A stretch of DNA of 64,000 bases, from positions 199,989-263,988 of the forward strand of contig ML976725.1 of NCBI GenBank assembly GCA_010015655.1, in the 5' to 3' direction. Made by a program: the position numbers and the translations under genes. Below are positions 8,996-20,600 of the stretch, piece by piece. The notes beneath the pieces are model-generated. The model was given only the letters and a program-made list of their open reading frames with translations. It did not search any database and had not been told where the DNA came from. Source of the DNA: Bimuria novae-zelandiae CBS 107.79 (lineage: Eukaryota > Ascomycota > Dothideomycetes > Pleosporales > Didymosphaeriaceae). Each line of letters opens with the position of its first letter. Positions within the stretch are counted from its first letter, which is position 1.

Positions 8996-11900
8996 TCAAT
9001 CGAGCCAGATCTTCTGTTTGCCGTCTTTGGTCATGTCCTTCCAAACACTTTCTGGAACATCGCGAAACTCAATAGCGCCGCACCTTCTGTATAACTGACC
9101 ACTGGTTCCATCTTTCCCCTTCACGTAGTTCAGTGCACCGCCCAGCGTAGTAACCAACTTTTGCATATCTCTTGTTTGATCGACCAGCGATTTTCCTTTC
9201 CCGTACGGCGGATCAGGCCACGATTGCTCTGGTGACCGCCTAACCACTTCTTGGAGGAGCTCTTTGAATGTGCTTTTCTGACGTGCTATGTATGCGCTCA
9301 TCGGCACTAGAAGAAGCGCAATGCCAGAATATGTCGTGGGCGCAGTAGGACCACCTAAAGCTGTAGGACGCGTTGCTGCGTAGCCTGAGAGGCGAGGGGT
9401 CATTCGCTGAGATGGCCGGTAGTGGCCACTTTCGTTTGCAGACGTAACGCTCGATGCAAGAATGATGAATGGTTGGGATGTCGGATCTTTTTTTGAGGTG
9501 GGTGGCAAAGCTTCATCCAGGAAAACATCGAAACTGCCGCCTGGCTTTTGCTGGTCGAGCCCACTCAGTTCGACGGCAAAGGCCTGGGATTCCGCCTTCG
9601 TAGCAAGTGTCCCTTGCGCAACGTAGCCCAGCATAGGCAATGGGACTCTCTCCAGAACTGGCTCCTTGTCGTTGTCCTCGAAATGGCTCTTGAATGCTAT
9701 AGCCTTCCCGTCGTGATCGGTTACAACATACTCCCTAGCTTTCGGCAGACGACCATGAGCGATAATGGGTCCCTTTAATGACACCCATGACCAACTTGGA
9801 TGTAGGTGCTGCAACTCCGGTAAACGGCTCATATGGTTGCGCGCGACGTCTCGTACATGCCATGCTAACTGCTCTTCTAGTCGATGTTCCCACAGTCCAC
9901 CTCCGTATTTCTCGTCCAAGACGTCGCGCACCAGTTTTGCTATGCTCCATATCGCGACGGATTTGTCACCCTGGTCTGTAAGGTTACAAGAAGTGTAGTT
10001 AAGTAGCGCAGAGCTCCAAAATGATTCTATAGAATCGTCGTACGCCCCAACGAGCGGTTGTTGGTACTTTGACTGGGCTGCTGTAGAGGCGATTTGCATG
10101 CGACCACGCCAGTGCCGGTCTATGGAGGCGCCCGCGTCAATTGCATGTGGAAGACCTTTAGGAAGAACTTCGCACGCGCTAATTGTGCTGCAATCCCAGA
10201 ATATTTGGGAGCCCGCGAAGTGAAGGATGCGTGGTGCAAGCATGCGCTCTGTTCTTGTCAGAAGAGTGCACGGGTCCAGGAAGGTGCAACAGTGCACCCC
10301 AGAGCTTCAATTCCATGCTTCAGGGTGGTATGGCTCGTCCCGGGGCAACACAAAGGACTAAGACAAGTCTAAACTGAAGTGTCTTGCACAACTATGTACC
10401 TTCACGATTGGGGTGGTTTGCCACGTTGGTAACGTACCTTGGAAGACCCAGCCTCTTGTGTAGATTTTGGTCGCAAGCAGATCTTTGTTCCAAAGGTCGT
10501 CTTTCAGAACCATCCACGTTCCGCGCCCTAATTTCCCGGATCCGTCCGCCTCAATGCTTACCGGCATGATGCTTTCTGGGTCACGTTTGCGAAATAAACC
10601 ACCTTGTGAGTCTTCGGAGTCGGCAGCGACAATGTTGCAATATGAATATCGATAGATTTGATGCATGAGCTGTCCTTCGGTCGAAAAATCTCCTCCCGAA
10701 CCTTGCTGCAGAGAATTAGTGTTTAATTCTGGTGGTGAAGAAAGTTCAATGACATGCCATTATACACAGTGAGTCGATCCATATGTAACGCATCCCAAGA
10801 AATCGCGCCACTGTGATAGCTTGCAGGAAGTTCGGGGTAAGTTCGGTGATCCTAACACCCGGTCCCATCAAAATGCTTTCGTTTTCTCTCTTGAGCTGTA
10901 AGAAGGTTGGCGGACCCCAACTGTGGCTAAGCGTGAGATAGGGGCCTTTGATTCCATGTTCTGTGGTATCTACGACCCGTATTGATTCGAGATGTTCTAA
11001 TTCAAGGTCGACAAGCCGCTTGGGAACGAACGTGGGGTCAGAAGAAAGCCTCCTACAATTTAGATGGGCCTCATTGCAGTCCTTCAACCAATCTCGAATC
11101 TGCAAGCCCCCTCCAAGTTGACTGGGGTCCGTGGATGATGTCAAGATTCCTTTTGCAGCGGTATGAATACCTGTCACAGCAATGATGTGGTACTTCCGTG
11201 TTGCCGGTGTCGAGTTCAATAATCTTGTTCCGTTCAGTCGTGCTGTGAAAGTAACCACGAAAGAAGATTCGAGGTTGCGCGAACGACCAGTGCTTCGGAT
11301 TCTCCACGTATAGTTGGCCTGTTGGGAGGCAAGCGTGTGCGAATTTGAAGATATGTTTTTCGAATTTACAACGGACCCATACAGATCGAGGCAGATGACA
11401 CATTTGACCCTGAGCGCATCCAATACTGATGTAACTAACGTGTGGTGCTCGCCGAAGCTGAGGCCGCTCTCTACAATCTGCTCTCGGCAAAACTTGCAAA
11501 GTGTCATAGGACAGCTGCTTTGCTCCTCTACATAATCTGGCGCTTTCTCCACATCGCTCTGAGCGGTAAATATTCCGATTCGTTCGAAAAGGCCCTTGGG
11601 CTCAGTTGGAGGAATGGGTGCAGGACTGCTTCCTGTCTTATTGACAGACGAAGTTCGAGAGTAATAGGCACTGTCCTGACTAGAGCTTTTTGCCTCCACA
11701 TAGTCTCCCGAGTCTAAATTGTCCGTTATGGCGGGCGGAGAGCTTGTGGTAGGCGCAATGTGCCACATATTCTGCTCTTCAAGAGTCGACTCTGTTCTCA
11801 GCCGGAGTTTCAATTTGGCCAAGTGCAGAGATTCGTTGTAGTCTTCCTTGACATAAGTTTTGAACATTTGATTGAAGCATGCCACGTGGAGTTCATCCTC

Positions 11901-13200
11901 AAAAGGCATGAGAATCAACAGACCGTTCGCAGCGGTAATAACATTTTCCAGGCTCCTGGCAGGATAGTGTGCGAGGTTCAGAGACGAAGATAGCTCTTGT
12001 CGCATTGAAAGCTCAAGATTAACGGCTTTCATTCCAAAGCCTCTAGGGTCAGTGTCTTCGGCAACAGCAGCTATCGCCATCAAGCCGAGCTCGCGATCAA
12101 CGATATTATGTTCGGACAGTTGTTCGATTTCCGAGTCGAAGAATGCAACGACGCTACGTGGCAGTCTGTCGCTCAGCTTCCGGTTTTCCATTGGGATGGG
12201 CATGCTTAACAAATCATCGATCCGTAGTTTCGCGAGATTCACGTTGCCGCCGACTCTCTCTGAGATACTTTGTGCTAGTTCGTCGACAGTTTGTGTGCGT
12301 CCAAGGCATCCTTCCAACCTTTGCTTAATAAAGCTCTTCATGGCGGAATATGTTTCTCCGGACTCGTTTCTGTTGATGTCCAAGTCGACTCGAGAATAGG
12401 GTTCTGATAGCGCGAGTGTGTGATTTTCATTTGTGCAAACTGCGCCCGCTTCTATGCAATCACAACAGTATTGCGGACCGGAGTCGCCACAGATTTGACA
12501 TTCCCAATACAGCTCTAATCCAGGACGACCACAGTTATTGCAGCTGATATTGAAATGTTCTGGTCGTTGATACAGTGGATTGCGCCGAGTGATGAGGAGA
12601 GATAGATTGGAGAGATGTGAATCATGAAGCTCGTGGTCCACCAGAAGACATGTAGATACATCCAACGTATCATAACCATCGAATACGAGGAAGTTGTGCT
12701 CGTTCTCAGTTAGCTGCTGATGAAGCGCGGTTCGTATGCGCCTGACTCTCTCGGAAGAAGCGTCGCCATTTCGACACGCTTCTTCGTACGCATAAGGTGA
12801 CTGATTACAGATTTGCGTGTAAAGACAGAACAGAAAGTCCTCAATGAACGACGCGTGTCGGTACCCAACATGTTCTTTGATACGAATGTATGCAATGGGG
12901 ATATCCTTTGCCTGATGACGCTGTTTTAGGTCGTCCACGACTCGGGCCGCGAAGGTTGACTACCAATCGTTAGATCAAGCCTACGCCAATATATCGATGG
13001 GTCGCTACCTTGCCACATCCCGGGCCACCAAAGCAATGCAGCTGCCATGGTTTGTAGCCTGCGGACCACTGCACGTATCTTTCGTCACTGAGGAAACTGC
13101 TGACTATCGGCTCGTAGAAGTCGAACGGAAGATTGCTGCAAGTGTCCAGAGATTTGTGTAGCATGCGTGTGCCCACAACCGAAGCGAACGGATCTGCCAT
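8996..13200 (-). CDS. NACHT-like P-loop / ZZ-like zinc finger / HET-domain protein, 1304 aa, four exons
   Basis: Exons are 13009-13200, 10758-12959, 10438-10705 and 8996-10248; all joins keep frame. The first splice completes a Walker A loop (G-G-P-G-C-G-K-S-T, residues 58-66). A Walker B-like N-F-L-V-F-D-G-Y-D (153-161) and an L-L-I-T-R-R-N sensor-like strand (185-191) follow, matching the NACHT/NPHP3-N type of NTPase. Residues about 204-244 form a Cys/His cluster (C-N-N-C, C-Q-I-C, C-C-D-C, C, H) resembling a ZZ finger. The HET domain begins near residue 736 (Y-L-T-L-S-H-S-W-G), continues through Y-I-W-I-D-S-L-C-I, and ends near R-G-W-V-F-Q-E-R after the third splice. HET domains trigger cell death in fungal non-self recognition. 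Known NLR-like proteins usually carry HET at the N-terminus, so the order here is unusual. Intron 2 appears to be GC-AG; intron 3 (189 nt) contains a dispersed repeat. Function is inferred from domains only. Confidence 0.8.
10326..10413 (-). repeat. Dispersed ~75-100 bp repeat, copy C (inside an intron of the NACHT/HET gene)
   Basis: In the sense of the host gene it reads CCCCAATCGTGAAGGTAC, then the shared core, then GTTGCCCCGGGACGAG. It sits wholly in the 189-nt intron 10249-10437, whereas the gene's other introns are 49 and 52 nt. Orientation is the same as the host transcript. Confidence 0.75.
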
Positions 13201-13844
13201 GCTCTCGTGTAAAGGTTGAAGTAGGCTATAAGGGCTAGAGTTATAGCAGGAAAGCGTAACAAGTAACCCTAGGATAGATAATACAAAGGCTAAACTTTAA
13301 CTACAAACGTAGTTGTGTATAGCCAGCTTCAGCTTTACGCGAGAGCCATGATCTTCCTATGATGAAGTGTAGATCTGAGGCATTATGACAATAAGAAAAA
13401 CGACCTACTGCTTCTCGCCTAGTCGACGCTACACCACCACCACAAATTGCTATTTATGGCTGCTGACCATCGGAAATTAAGCTTTCCAGCCGCACAATGA
13501 CGGCTAGACCTCAAGCGGCGAATGCGACAGCCATGTGCGTCCCGAGCGGCCCCCAAACCGGTCACCAGCGCTCCTACATGGTGCACGGTTGCTCAGTCGG
13601 GCATGACTGTGGAGAGTCGAAAGTGATGACTATTGGGTGGCCTTTATAAAGCGTATAACAACAGCTTCATATTGCATAGCCCCCAATGTTTGCCTTCTTC
13701 CCCTGGTCGGTGTGGATTTGGGTAGCACAGGGAAGCAATGTCGCGTTGGTTTTGGCCCCAAATGTATATCATCGTAGAAGCCCCCATGGCTTTTGGAGGG
13801 CAGGAAGATTCATCTTCACAGTCATTCATTATCGTCGCATCGGC
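13201..13844. other. Divergent promoter region between the NACHT/HET gene and the S41 peptidase gene
   Basis: The two genes diverge from this 644-bp stretch, so it must hold both promoters. No supported reading frame or repeat was seen. An in-frame upstream ATG (13686) precedes the S41 start but gives a non-signal-like N-terminus. Confidence 0.5.
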
Positions 13845-16552
13845 ATGTCTGTCATCAGCCGTTGTGTGTTGGTGTTCGGAGTGTTGGGTGCGCTTGCGGA
13901 AGGCGCCCCCGCGAAGACGGATCGGCTGATCTTGCCCCCGACACCAACCGAGGCTCCCGAAGTGGCTAGTACAGCATGTGGTGATTTGATCGTCTCCAAA
14001 GAACAAGGTACGGCCACCATTTCATCTTCTGGCCGATTCCCAACTAAAGTGCAACAGGACAAACTCTTTTCTGGGCCTCGGATGTATTTGAGTGCCTGTC
14101 GAACGTACCATTCATCCCAGATGTGGCTTCCCGCTTTATCAACTATTACAACGAGACTTTGCAATTCCACTCTACGTTGGCCTTCTTGAGAGATCCACCA
14201 GAGGGTTATCAGCAACCTCCAGTCGACGTCGTTTTCGAGTTTGGCCTGTTACAACGAAACATTGCAGCAGGAATTTACACCACCCAGTACGCCTTCGAAG
14301 CAGATCTACAGCTGCTCATCAATCGTATTCACGACTCTCATGTCTACTTGAGTGCAGGTTTGCTGGCACCTTTCACCTTCATCTCGCCGTTTTACTTAGT
14401 ATCGGCTTCGCGAGCTGGTCAAGAAGCCCCGGGTGTCTATTTCAGGGAGGATGTCATCGCCGGGCAGCTGGAGGGATGGGAGCCCTCGCCAATCACCAAG
14501 ATCAACGACGTAGACGTGGTGGAGTATCTCACATCATTTGCCGAAATCAATTCTGAAGGCTACCTTGAGCCACATGCTGATTGGAATGCTCTTTTTGAGC
14601 ATCCAGCGCTTGATATACAGAGTTCCCAAAGCGTTCTCCATTCGGCCATCTTCTACCCCGGCGACGCAGTCAACTACACGCAAGCCAATGGGACCACCAC
14701 ATATTCCTACTGGCTTGCTTCGTACAGTGAGGCTCAACACACTGGACCCTTGACTACAGCTGGCGATTTCTTCAACTACTTCGTGTTGGGCCTTTTACCC
14801 GATAGCTGGAATGCGTCGAACCCGCAATGGTGGCCGGATTGGGAAGGCGAAAGCGACGACTCCGAAGACGATGGCGAAGACGGTCCTACTCCAGCAGACG
14901 TTATCTGCACAGCCGGAAATCCGAGGCAAGTCAGCTGGTGCAAGGATTCCCAGGGTGCATACCCTAACAATCCAGATTACGTTCAGGAGGATTTGAATCG
15001 TTTGAAGGGTGGAGTAGTATCCGGCTACTTCCTCGATAACACGACCGGTGTATTAAGCATTCCATCCTTCCTCCAACAAGGAATCGACACAAAGAACTTC
15101 TTCCGAGTCATCGACGAGTTCCTCGGTGACGCAACAGAAATGAATATCTCAAGGATAGTCATTGATCTTCAACAGAATCACGGTGGGCTGAACTTGCTTG
15201 CTCTATCGGTTTTCAAACGTTTTTTCTACGACCAAGAACCATGGACTGGCAGCCGTATTCGCACCCACGAACTCGCTAACACACTTGGAGAGGCTTACTC
15301 GTCTTGGTGGGATGGCCTAGAGACCGGAAATGAAGGTGCGCTTGATGAGGATGGTAATTACCATTACTTCTCATCAAGCGAATGGGTAGTTGGTAACAGG
15401 ATCAACCCCGCCACTGGAAAGAACTACAGCAGCTGGCATGAGTACAACGGCCCTATTTCTGACCGAGGTGACACATTCTCAAACTTACAACTGTACAATC
15501 TCTCCGATCAGGTCTTTGACACTGCGGGATTCCAGGGCTGGGTTCCCTTCGGCTATGGTATCTCTACTCCTGAGAAGGCCCCTCCCACCTGGGCGCCCGA
15601 GAGCATTGTACTGCTTACCGATGGCCTCTGTAATTCCGCATGCGCATACTTTGTCGAGCTTATGGCACATCAAGCAGGTGTCAAGACCGTTGTTGTGGGC
15701 GGCCGACCCTCCACCGGCCCTATGCAAACTGCCTCTGGCAGCCGTGGCGCTCGTCTCTATTCCTCAGAAGCTCTCGATTACGACTTCATCAACGTCAACA
15801 ACACGCTCGAGGACCACGAAACTTTTGCGAAACTCCCTTCTCGCGACAATAATGATCTCTTCATCAATTTTGCAGGCTTCAACATCCGAGACCAGATTCG
15901 AGAGGCAGACAAGGACGCCATACCTGTACAATTCAAATACGATGCAGCTGACTGTAGACTGTATTACACCCTCGCCAACATTTACAACCTCACTCAGCTC
16001 TGGCGAGACGTCGCAGCCGCAGTATGGGACGACCCATCGCTCTGCGTCGAAGACTCCACTGGCTACGCTGTCCGCAAAGCTTCGGCGCCATCTAAGACAC
16101 CACCCGAGCGCACCGTCCAGGCACCGACCCTGAACCTGGATCATATCACCTTCTCCGACCTCACTGTCAACACAACTGGTAGTCCCTCACTGTACGACGT
16201 CAAAACGAAAGACTCGATATCCACCACCGATCTGAAACAATGCTTCCACCGCGCCAGTGATTGCGCAGGGACTTCCCTCAAGTGCAGAGACTTCGATGTG
16301 GATTGCACCGGGCAGCAGACGACGTGGCGCACGATGAGCGCGTGCCTGCCGGATACGACCAACTACGGGGCTGGCTGTGGAGACGGGTTGTGGTTCATAG
16401 AGACGAACGACGCAGAGTCAAAGAAGAACGTCCCCAAGAAAACGCTGGGTGGGAAGAAGGTTAATTACGAGACGGTGACTGTTGTAGAGGGATATTGCGC
16501 TCCAGTGTACGTTGATGTGCGTAAGTATAAGTTGGGCTGTCCGATCAGCTAG
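13845..16552 (+). CDS. Secreted S41-family (tail-specific-protease-like) serine peptidase, 885 aa, two exons
   Basis: Exon 1 is 13845-14007, exon 2 is 14058-16552, and the intron is 50 nt. The join creates the conserved start of fungal S41 proteins (A-C-G-D-L-I-V then V-F-E-C-L-S-N-V-P-F). A signal peptide fits residues 1-22 (V-L-V-F-G-V-L-G-A-L-A). Further markers are the helical segment Q-F-H-S-T-L-A-F-L, the strand I-V-I-D-L-Q-Q-N-H-G-G (421-431) and the nucleophile block L-L-T-D-G-L-C-N-S-A-C-A, with Ser near residue 581. There are many N-glycosylation sequons and a Cys-rich C-terminus. The length is normal for this fungal group, which includes the UstP-like proteins of some peptide clusters; here there is no neighbouring biosynthetic gene to support such a role. 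An acidic Asp/Glu run (about 320-330) interrupts the middle. Likely extracellular proteolysis; substrate unknown. It sits between two HET-domain genes. Confidence 0.85.
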
Positions 16553-17669
16553 GGTTGAAGACAGCTGTAGTGATATAGACTGTAATATCAAGTATAGACA
16601 TGGACAAAAAACATCCAATATTAATGCACTTAAATGGTCGATGGGGTTGTGATACAAGGGACTTAGATGCGATGCTGCACTCCCCATCCTCAATCGATGT
16701 GGCTTGGTAGAGCAAATGGAAGCAGGGGTCGGCCAGGGCGACCTGTCATGGCTCCTTGACGCTGCGCATCCGTCTGATCTGGCTTGCGGCGCAATGTAGC
16801 AAGATCGAAACTGGTTAAATGCATGTCACAGTGAGGGTGTGCAATGTGAAGAATTCACAGACCCGGCGCTGAAGGGACGAATTGTGGGGCCGCGACTTGG
16901 CATCGACGACGCCGGCTTTTCCCGAGCCGAGCCAGTTGGTGCAATTGCATCGTAACCACCAGCTGGTTCTTCTCCCGCACACCTAAGTACCTGCACTGCA
17001 TCATTAGCGAACGCCTTCCGCCCACCAAATGAGTATCTCGTTAAGTATCCCACCGGCATGAGCGACCATCCGTCGATCCTGCTCGTGCACAACGAAGAAA
17101 CCACTGGGTGGTGGAGGTACCAACGGTCGAAAGCATGGTCCGTGTTGTGTCACGAAGCATGAAGGCAGAATCGCTGGGTTGGCATAGTGCATTGTTTTCC
17201 AGTACCTATCAATCAGACTGCATCTTTCCTATAGACGAGCTCTTCGGCCGATGTGTACACAAGCCAACCAAGTCGGATGTCCTGCGGTACCTTGAAAATC
17301 GTCTGCACTCGATTTTCGTCTGCATCAACTGTTCTGGCTAATCTTCCAACTGAACTGGTAGTGCGTGTCCACCCCGAGGCTGAGCGTGAGCACAGCCAAT
17401 CCCATGAGGATGTTCGGGCAGAGGTGGCTATGCAAGCCAGGCTGCAACTTCAATGCAGCTGAGCGACCGCAATATTCCTTCCCTTTTCGCCGCACGGACT
17501 GCGTCGTACGGAGTTTTTCGCAAGCGTCTGCGCGGTTCGCATGACGAGCGCAAGGCGGCATTCCTATAGTACATATTGCTCGCGCACGCATGGCAGACTG
17601 AGGTGCTGGTCCGATCAGTATCTATATCTTCACCGTAACAGCGACGTTTCCGATTGGGTTGCGAAAAGA
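16553..17669. other. Intergenic stretch of 1.1 kb, no convincing gene
   Basis: Short frames exist on both strands (for example 16826-17104 minus) but none shows a motif, signal peptide or extendable splice structure. The right end is the presumed promoter of the Zn2Cys6/HET gene. Confidence 0.5.
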
Positions 17670-20600
17670 ATGGCATCAGTACCGTGGGCGAAACCTGGGG
17701 AGAGCGAGGAAGAGAGGTACGGGAGGACGGGATTGTGCGATAACATGCACAGCGCTATGCTCGCTATTGCGGAGCATGAATCGGGCGGTGCGGGCTCCAC
17801 GAGCATAGGTCGGAAATCGAAGATGAAGTCACAACCGCTGGCGCTACCTCCGAAACCTAGCTTGAAGACTCCACTGTTGCCGTTTGCCGCAAGGAAGAGC
17901 GAGGAAACTATGTTCGATGGGATAGAGTGCTCCTCGTGTAAATGGCAGAAGTGGGCTTGCGATGGGTCACATCCTACATGTATGAATGCATGTGCGCGAC
18001 ATTCGGGATGTACTGATCGTAGTTAGGTGCCAAGTTTGGGTTGTGGAAGGCACAACGCGTGAGAAGAAGCGACGAGGAAGAGCCTAGCAACGGCGATGAC
18101 GCAGCAGCGAATGCATCTTATTCGGTGATACCACTCAGAGCAAACGCAGGCGACGAAGGGGAGTATGTGAGCGACCGAACTGTTGAGGAAGATGGGATGC
18201 ACGGCATTACGAGCAATGAGAACGGATCGGATCATATTGGTGGGGATGGGACTGATATAAAGGCGACCGTCATGCGACCTTCGAGAACGAAGAGTACAAC
18301 AAGCAACGACGCCACCGGGATACCAAACTCCAACACACTGGTCCAGACGGCCGGGTACAAAGTAAGTGCAGAAACTGTATTACTCATCTAGAGGTAACAC
18401 ACAGGACTAAGATAATGTTAAATAGAAGTGTCTTACCCGAACTTGTACCTCCACGGTTAGGGCTGCTCCCAGCAGTGGAAATCATAATGAATGTGTTAAC
18501 ATCCAGAGTGAAAGAACTGCTGGGGAGCTGCTGGGGCGAAAAAACCTACGCATCGAATCGCGAGTAATGCAAGATACCAAGGAGATTTCCGACAGGACAG
18601 CACATTTGACCGAAGGAGCTGCCGAGCAGTCATCCAATGGCGCAGGCAAAGATGTGTCGCTGCCTAAAGACACTGATCTAGAACAGTTCGCCATGCAAGA
18701 CGAATCAGGAAACGAATTTGATTATGTGGTCAACGATACTTTGGCGAAACTTGACTTCATCGGCATCGGTGGAATGCAGGTCCCAGAAATGAAAACATTG
18801 GACCCTTCCGCACTCACGCATCATTATCCTGAGTTTTCATCCAGGGCCACAGATCTCACTGCGGGTAAGCTCCTCGGTCGCTATTTCTTGCTCACTCTTG
18901 CATGACAGAGTAACACAATGCAGATTTTACAGAACCACACTCGATTTCGGAAAGCGAGACCCCTCTCTTGCAAGATGGCGAGGCAGCAGAGATGCCCAAG
19001 GAGGACGATTCCTTGTTTGATTGTTACGATCCTCTTGATTGGCAGAAAACAGAGTCTCCACCACCGATTAACCGAAACCTTAAGCAACGTCTCAAATCGG
19101 TATCGCTCACCTTGCGAGAATTAAAGGTGCAAAATGTGGACTTACCCGAGGTTGACAGCAGGATCAAGGAAACGGTGGCCGTGGACAGCACAGTTACAAA
19201 ATTTATTGAAAAGGTCGAAGCACTGCCATCGCCTGTCGTAGAAAACATGTTGCGCGATACCGAGGAGCAAGTGCAGGAGGAGATCAATCTATTCAAAGGT
19301 ACAATATTTCCGCAGTGACTTCCTATCATGATTTTTATGGACTCACATTCGGCAGATGCGTGGCAGAACGCACAAACTATGCGCAACGATTTCAAAGCAT
19401 TTCGCTATGAACAACAGTATCTACGTCGAATGCTAGTTGATCTGAGGAAAGGGGGAGGAAGGCTCTCCAAATTAAAGCAGGAATCGGCCATTCTTCAAGA
19501 GGGTATATTTCCAGTGGCACGCTAGCTTCTGAGACTGCAGCTGAAAAGACACAGCACTTGAGAAGTCCCGCCTGCGGGAACAGATTGATTCCGTAATGGG
19601 TTACCGTGGCGTAGTAGACGAGATGTCTGAGCCAGTACATGCTCTTTCGTCCTGCGATGTTATCCCGAACTCACTTGACAGCCAGAACCACAGCACAGCT
19701 GGACTAGACTTGCTAAACATAAGGCCCGCGGATCCAACCGATCTATCTCCACCTCGCCCGGTCCGCAAGATGTCGGAGCGATCCTCAAAGGACTTTGTGC
19801 ACGTGAAGTACACAGACTCAACCGACCTAGCTTCAACTTACGCGGTCCGCAAGATCCCGAGACCGTCGACAAAGTCACGTAAGGGTTGTAGAAACTGCAA
19901 GCGACGACATATCAAGTGTTCTGAGCGACAACCTTGTAAGGCCTCAAATATGTAGCGTCATGCTACGCATGCTAACTACTAGTGACAAGGTAATCATTGT
20001 GCGAAGGCCGGTTTACAATGCGACTGCTATCAACCGCAAATCTCGATAAACCCGCTGAGTCCACGCTTCGATTTTGGAAAAGTTCACAAATGGCGCGCGC
20101 AGTGTGAAGCCACACATGGGGATTGTTGTAATGATCGCTATTCTGATGCTTTAGCGCAGCAGCTGGACAGTCTCCTTCTTGTCGACGTCATGTCGGGCCA
20201 CTTGGTAACACTTCCGACATCAACGAAGTTCGTCGCTCTTTCTTACGTATGGGGAAACGTTACAATGTTGAAATCCGTCAAAGCCAACATTGAGAAGCTT
20301 AAAGAGCCTGGAGCACTCTTTCGCGAGCCTTTCAAGTCCGCCTTGCCGGAGACCATCCGCGACGCAATGCATGCGGTCCTAGCTTCCGGCGAGAAGTACC
20401 TATGGGTGGACTGCTTGAGCATCATTCAAGACTCGGAGAAGGAAGACATGGAGAAGATGCTCCAATCCATGGCACGCATTTACGCTAGCGCGGAATTCAC
20501 CATCGTCGCTGCACAGGGTCACAATGCGAAATTCGGCCTCCGTGGTGCTGGAGGCCCGTATCAAGACCGCACCACCGCTTGGTCAACTCCTGATGCCTGC

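Noticed and set aside
16826..17104. Minus-strand 92-codon frame as a gene
   Set aside because: No motif, no splice extension, no signal peptide; composition like intergenic DNA.
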